From assembly GCF_900115475.1 (NCBI RefSeq), contig NZ_FOWP01000010.1, forward strand, positions 107,478 through 171,477: DNA of 64,000 bases, in the 5' to 3' direction. The position numbers were made by a program, and so were the translations under genes. Under the pieces are notes generated by a model that saw nothing but the letters and a program-made list of their open reading frames with translations, made no database searches and was not told where the DNA came from. Below, piece by piece: positions 61,901 to 64,000 of the stretch (the stretch's first letter is position 1; each line of letters begins with the position of its first letter). This stretch comes from Ectopseudomonas composti. GTDB taxonomy: Bacteria; Pseudomonadota; Gammaproteobacteria; Pseudomonadales; Pseudomonadaceae.

Positions 61901-64000
61901 CCAGTGGTCACCAATACCAGCGTTACCGTCGCCGAGGAAAGCGTCGGCACCCCGCTGAATATCGCCGCACCGACCGATGCCGACAGCAGCGACGTGCTGA
62001 CCATCACCGTCACCGGCCTGCCGACCGTGGGTAGCGTGACCCTGGCCAACGGCACCCCGGTGAGCAACGGTCAGACCCTGACCATCGCCGAGCTGCAAGG
62101 GCTGAAATATGACGGCCCGGACGATTACAAGGCGGGCGACCCCGTAGGTGACTTCACCTACAGCGTCAACGACGGCACCACCTCCGTCGAGGGCAAGGTC
62201 ACCCTGGGCGTCACCCCGGTCAACGACGCACCGGATGCCAATGACGACTTCGGCGTCATCACCGGCCTCAAGGGCAACTACTACGGTTACCGTGAAGACG
62301 TCGACGGCGGCAACCTGGGGAACCTGGCCGGCGTCACCGCCTTCATCGCCGGCCGTACCCCCAGCGCCACCTTCACCGCCACCGAGCTGAACTACGGCAA
62401 TGGCGTGAGCAACAACCTGGGCAGCGACCAGCAGTTGCAGAAGTTCCTCGGTGCCGATGCCGGCTCGCTGAACACCGCCCCTGACAACACCTCGGACGCC
62501 ATCATCGAGATGAGCGGCCAGATCAGCCTGAACGCCGGCACCTACCAGTTCCGCGTAACAGCGGACGATGGCTACAGCATCGTCATCGACGGCAAGGTAG
62601 TTGCCGAATTCAATGGTAACCAGAGCCCCACCGCGCGTGAATCGGCCACCTTCACCATCACCGAAAGTGGTGCGCACAACATCCAGATCATCTACTGGGA
62701 TCAGGGTGGTCAGGCCCAGCTGAAGGTCGAGCTACGCCCGGAGGGCGGCAACTACAGCGTGGTCGGCGGTGCTCAGCTGAGCCAGGCCGGCAGCGACCTG
62801 CTGACCACCAACGAAGATCAGGCACTGGTCATCGAACCGTCCACCCTGCTGGGCAACGATACCGACGTCGACGGTGACACCCTCAGCATCGTCAGCGTTC
62901 AGAACGCGGTGAACGGCAGCGTGGCCCTGGTCGATGGCAAGGTGGTGTTCACCCCGGCACCGGACTTCAACGGTACCGGCTCCTTCACCTATACCATCAG
63001 CGATGGCAACGGCAAGTTCGACACCGCCACTGTCACCGTCGGCGTCAAACCGGTCAACGATGCACCGGTTGTCGACAGCACCAGCCTGACCGTTGACGAG
63101 AAAACCGTTGGCACGCCGCTGAGCCTCCAGGCCCCGACCGATGTCGACGGTAACCCGCTGACCATCACCGTCACAGGTCTCCCGACCCTGGGTAGCGTCA
63201 CCCTGGCCGACGGCAGCGCCGTGAGCAATGGCCAGACCCTGACCAGCGCCCAACTGCAAGGCCTGAAGTACAACGCCCCGGCTGACTACCAGGCCGGCAA
63301 CAACGTCGGCAACTTCACCTACAGCGTCAACGACGGCACTACCAGCGTAATCGGCAGCGTCAACCTGACGGTGAATCCGATCAATGACCTGCCCGTGCTG
63401 AACAACCCCAGCGTCAGTCTCGACGAAGACCAGAGTCTCTCCACCCAGTTGAATGTCAGCGACGCCGACGGTGATACCGTCAGCTATACCCTGAAGTCGG
63501 GAACGACCAACGGCACCCTGGTGCTCGATGGCACCACCGGCCAGTACACCTACACGCCGAACGCCAACTACAACGGCCCTGACAGCTTCACCGTCACCCT
63601 CGACGACGGCAAGGGCGGCGTGGTCGATGCGGTGGTGAACATCACCGTCAACCCGGTCAACGATGCACCGGTGTCCGGCCCACAAAGCCTGACCACCGAT
63701 GAAGACACCGCGATCGACGGTACGATCAACGCCACCGATGTGGACGGCGACAGCCTCAGCTACAGCATCGCTAGCGGCGACGAACCGAAGCACGGCACCG
63801 TGACCCTGCGCGCCGACGGCACCTTCACCTATGTACCGGGCAAGGACTACAACGGCCAGGACAGCTTCACCGTCACCATCGATGACGGCAACGGCGGCAC
63901 CACCACCAGCGTGGTCAGCCTCGATGTCACCCCGGTCAACGACATCCCGGTCACCGCTGATCAGAGCAAGGTTACCGACGAAGACCAGAGCGTCAGCGGC
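55964..64000 (+). CDS. lapA: Giant LapA-like RTX/BapA-type adhesin (partial, open at right edge)
   Basis: ATG 55964 follows GGAGAG. The frame stays open to the window end, giving 2679 residues without a stop. Residues 1-~105 match the LapA retention module (GQVFAVSPDGSRRLLVEGD, GDSGMVALVLADGRTLDLG). TAAG at 110-113 fits the LapG cleavage site, and a Gly/Ala linker follows. From about 165 on there are many cadherin/VCBS-like beta domains, most ending (V)NDAPV-like and many with DVDGD calcium-binding loops. A PA14 domain lies at about 2100-2260. The RTX export signal is presumably beyond the window. The protein would be held at the surface and promote attachment and biofilm formation. Confidence 0.9.
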   Translation, partial: MSSVIATVQSIVGQVFAVSPDGSRRLLVEGDRLFKGEEVLTGDSGMVALVLADGRTLDLGRDSQWSESETSVAAQNAQPAQQAVSPGDEVAQLQQAIEAGMDPTEALEATAAGPSSAGGGTGGAGGGHSFVLLDATGEVVEATIGFETTGLGDFARADEQFQEALPNQAPEFLDGNGAAQGPLNLQTAEDTPISGVFTTRDANGDLVTLSITRAPSNGTLVLNPNGTWTYTPAQDYNGGDSFEVTATDGRGASTPLTVNLTVTPVNDAPVATGTYDATVDDSTAADTFADIKGQLAATDVDDTVLTWSGSATGAYGELTVNPDGSYTYVVDAKAVNGLQDGEKVSDSFVVTVKDPSGASDTRVITINFNGANDTPIATASSAEVTEDQSVNGTLQASDADNGAVLSYSVTGTAPAGFTLNPQTGAWTLDAGNAAYQSLAEGQKLTLSVPFEVSDQFGATTTSTLTITVTGVNDAAILGSADVQLTETDAPLSTSGTLSISDVDSPETFVAQSNVAGSYGSFSIDAAGNWTFVANSAFNELNVGQSYSESFKVSSADGTESSVTVTINGTNDAAVLSSANVQLTETNAPLTATGTLTISDVDSPETFVAQSNIAGTYGSFSIDATGNWTFVANSAFNELNVGQSYSETFEVASADGTKSSVTVTINGSNDRPVGVADSITLDEDTTATGNVLSNDTDVDNASLSVTKFSLTNLPFVSANAGQTLDLVIGKLTIQANGDFTFVPAKDYNGPVPSVTYTLSDGSLTSTTNLTFTINPVNDAPVNTAPGAQTLAEDGSKTFSLLNGNSIAVSDVDGDRLTTTLSVEHGVLTLGPLKGGVTFSGNGTGSIILSGSQAAINLALQGLKYVPGKDYNGQDTLTINTTDGKLSDSDSVTLNITPVNDAPVATPTSEATFEDAPIIGGQLAASDVDGDALTYSAQGTLPAGFTLNSDGSWTLDPSNAAYQHLAEGKSTTLTINFTATDGTLSSSSTLTITVTGVNDTPVVTAATAQANEGDGVIGGQIDASDVDDGAVLDFSTSANIAGLTLSSDGQWTFDASNSAYDYLKANEQLVLEIPVTVTDEHGASADSTLTITLTGTNDAPVANAVSASGNEDQAARIQVNLSGSDVDGSVTGFTLGSIPANGTLYASANGGTALQAGDSVSGPVYFVPNKDWNGTTTFDYSAVDNDGATSVDKATATITVAPVNDRPVGVNDSITLDEDSTATGNVLSNDRDVDGDALSVTKFSLTNLPFVSANAGETLNLGIGKLTIQANGDFTFVPSKDYNGPVPSVTYTLSDGSLTNTANLTFTITPVNDAPVNTAPGAQTLAEDGSKTFSLLNGNSIAVSDVDGDRLTTTLSVEHGVLTLGPLQGGVTFSGNGTGSITLSGSQAAISAALQGLKYVPAPNYNGQDTLTINTTDGKLSDSDNVTLNITPVNDAPIAAPTSADTFEDAPAIGGQLAATDVDGDSLSFSLNNPAPAGFSLNPDGSWTFDPSNAAYQALGEGEELVIQVPFTTTDGALSSSSTLTITVTGVNDVPVVTGAISLGTDEDAAGQVINLLANASDADAKDVLSVVNLSETSGNDASGVSLQGNTLVVDPSRYNYLAVGESVTLVYQYQVSDGQGGLVDTSATITIDGVNDAPVVSSAISQSSNEDANAFAVDLLENASDVDASDVLDIANLQETSGSNANGVTLVGNSLQVNPNAYNYLAVGEKVVLTYSYDVIDGNGGVTPTTATITIEGRNDAPVLDSSVQSATLAERADGVPGENTGSLTASGNIGFSDADLSNTHSVTTQLVSAKDGNDNNVSALGNLSALISDTATGDGQGNVQWNYSVAAGALDYLGAGETVTLTYRVTVTDSSGAETSRDVSITLTGSNDAPIVSGALSSLTHEDASAYSLDLLQNASDEDANDVLSVANLQLVGGGNDAGVTFDAASNSLKIDPSQYDYLAVGEKVVLNYSYDVSDGNGGVVSTSASLTIEGRNDAPVVTNTSVTVAEESVGTPLNIAAPTDADSSDVLTITVTGLPTVGSVTLANGTPVSNGQTLTIAELQGLKYDGPDDYKAGDPVGDFTYSVNDGTTSVEGKVTLGVTPVNDAPDANDDFGVITGLKGNYYGYREDVDGGNLGNLAGVTAFIAGRTPSATFTATELNYGNGVSNNLGSDQQLQKFLGADAGSLNTAPDNTSDAIIEMSGQISLNAGTYQFRVTADDGYSIVIDGKVVAEFNGNQSPTARESATFTITESGAHNIQIIYWDQGGQAQLKVELRPEGGNYSVVGGAQLSQAGSDLLTTNEDQALVIEPSTLLGNDTDVDGDTLSIVSVQNAVNGSVALVDGKVVFTPAPDFNGTGSFTYTISDGNGKFDTATVTVGVKPVNDAPVVDSTSLTVDEKTVGTPLSLQAPTDVDGNPLTITVTGLPTLGSVTLADGSAVSNGQTLTSAQLQGLKYNAPADYQAGNNVGNFTYSVNDGTTSVIGSVNLTVNPINDLPVLNNPSVSLDEDQSLSTQLNVSDADGDTVSYTLKSGTTNGTLVLDGTTGQYTYTPNANYNGPDSFTVTLDDGKGGVVDAVVNITVNPVNDAPVSGPQSLTTDEDTAIDGTINATDVDGDSLSYSIASGDEPKHGTVTLRADGTFTYVPGKDYNGQDSFTVTIDDGNGGTTTSVVSLDVTPVNDIPVTADQSKVTDEDQSVSG
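56291..56302 (+). other. Predicted LapG cleavage motif TAAG in the adhesin
   Basis: Codons for Thr110-Ala-Ala-Gly113 follow the retention module and precede a Gly-rich linker. P. fluorescens LapA is cut by the LapG protease at TAAG at almost the same residue numbers. Confidence 0.7.
57401..57985 (+). repeat. Tandem 98-residue repeat in the adhesin
   Basis: The unit starting SADVQLTETDAPL at 57401 recurs as SANVQLTETNAPL at 57695, an exact 294-bp period. The two share ISDVDSPETFVAQSN and NWTFVANSAFNELNVGQSYS and are also highly similar at DNA level. Confidence 0.85.
57980..58960 (+). repeat. Long intragenic duplication in the adhesin, copy A
   Basis: About 980 bp (VGVADSITLDED through LTITVTGVND) recurs at 59582-60562 with a constant offset of 1602 bp and no net indel. 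The middle part (APGAQTLAEDGSKTFSLLNG) is nearly identical at DNA level, and the ends are more diverged. Confidence 0.85.
59582..60562 (+). repeat. Long intragenic duplication in the adhesin, copy B
   Basis: This is the partner of 57980-58960. Identity is highest around the LAEDGSKTFSLLNGNSIAVS block and falls toward the FEDAP-type domain at the end. Confidence 0.85.
62260..62745 (+). other. PA14 domain inside the adhesin
   Basis: The segment runs from TGLKGNYYGYRED through ISLNAGTYQFRVTADDGYS, IVIDGKVVAEFNGN and GAHNIQIIYWDQGGQAQLKVEL. This is the PA14 pattern, a beta-barrel that often binds carbohydrate. It interrupts the run of Ig/cadherin-like repeats and is a good candidate ligand-binding module. 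Confidence 0.8.

Noticed and set aside
55964..64000. Possible frameshift in the adhesin gene
   Set aside because: An initial miscount of the start by one base suggested a shift. With the ATG at 55964 the same frame reads through every checked point to 64000.

Overview
This 64 kb window is chromosomal DNA from a high-GC gammaproteobacterium, almost certainly a Pseudomonas. The P. mendocina/oleovorans group is a guess from gene order, not a measurement. The call rests on several recognisable Pseudomonas blocks: a quiP-type acylase, an nrtR-pncA-pncB-nadE NAD salvage block, rsxABCDGE-nth, argG-motY-pyrC-rnt-bfd, braCDEFG, an mms valine-degradation cluster, and a lap-type adhesin with its type I secretion genes. 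REP-like palindromes of Pseudomonas type are scattered between genes. No tRNA, rRNA, CRISPR array, transposase or phage gene was seen.

Layout. 1-7.2 kb: small envelope genes (a collagen-like secreted protein, DUF1145, two sister OmpA lipoproteins, unknown lipoproteins, a LEA-type lipoprotein) and two SEC-C zinc-motif proteins. 7.4-9.9 kb: QuiP-type acyl-homoserine lactone acylase. 10.3-13.8 kb: NrtR divergent from the NAD salvage operon, with a perfect 33-bp operator between them. 13.9-20.3 kb: two small unknown genes, dcd, a cold-shock gene, apbC/mrp, metG and a DUF4349 lipoprotein. 20.4-27.6 kb: the Rnf/Rsx electron-transfer operon, nth and a PA3496-type small gene. 27.6-34.3 kb: gloA, argG, motY, pyrC, rnt, a 544-bp inverted-duplication element, bfd and two DUF genes. 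34.6-39.5 kb: the branched-chain amino acid ABC transporter. 39.7-42.3 kb: DUF6279 lipoprotein, ung and an HDOD protein. 42.5-50.6 kb: MmsR and the valine/isobutyryl-CoA degradation genes, with an orphan periplasmic binding protein among them. 50.7-64 kb: lapC, lapB and lapE on the minus strand, divergent from a giant adhesin gene that runs off the right edge.

How the parts fit. BraCDEFG imports branched-chain amino acids. The MmsR cluster covers the valine-specific steps from isobutyryl-CoA to propionyl-CoA: dehydrogenase, hydratase, thioester hydrolase, MmsB, MmsA. RsxABCDGE is a membrane flavin/iron-sulfur complex. LapEBC is expected to export the giant adhesin, whose N-terminus carries a retention module and a TAAG motif matching the LapG cleavage site. 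This implies c-di-GMP control through LapD/LapG encoded elsewhere.

The most informative non-coding signals are a near-ideal Vfr/CRP site in the lapE-lapA gap, two direct repeats 21 bp apart before mmsA, the NrtR palindrome, a 14-bp perfect hairpin that takes in part of the ribosome-binding site of an OmpA lipoprotein gene, and the 544-bp inverted duplication between rnt and bfd. I did not find a clearly undescribed multi-gene system. The most unusual items are the adhesin architecture, the inverted-duplication element and the orphan binding protein in the valine cluster.
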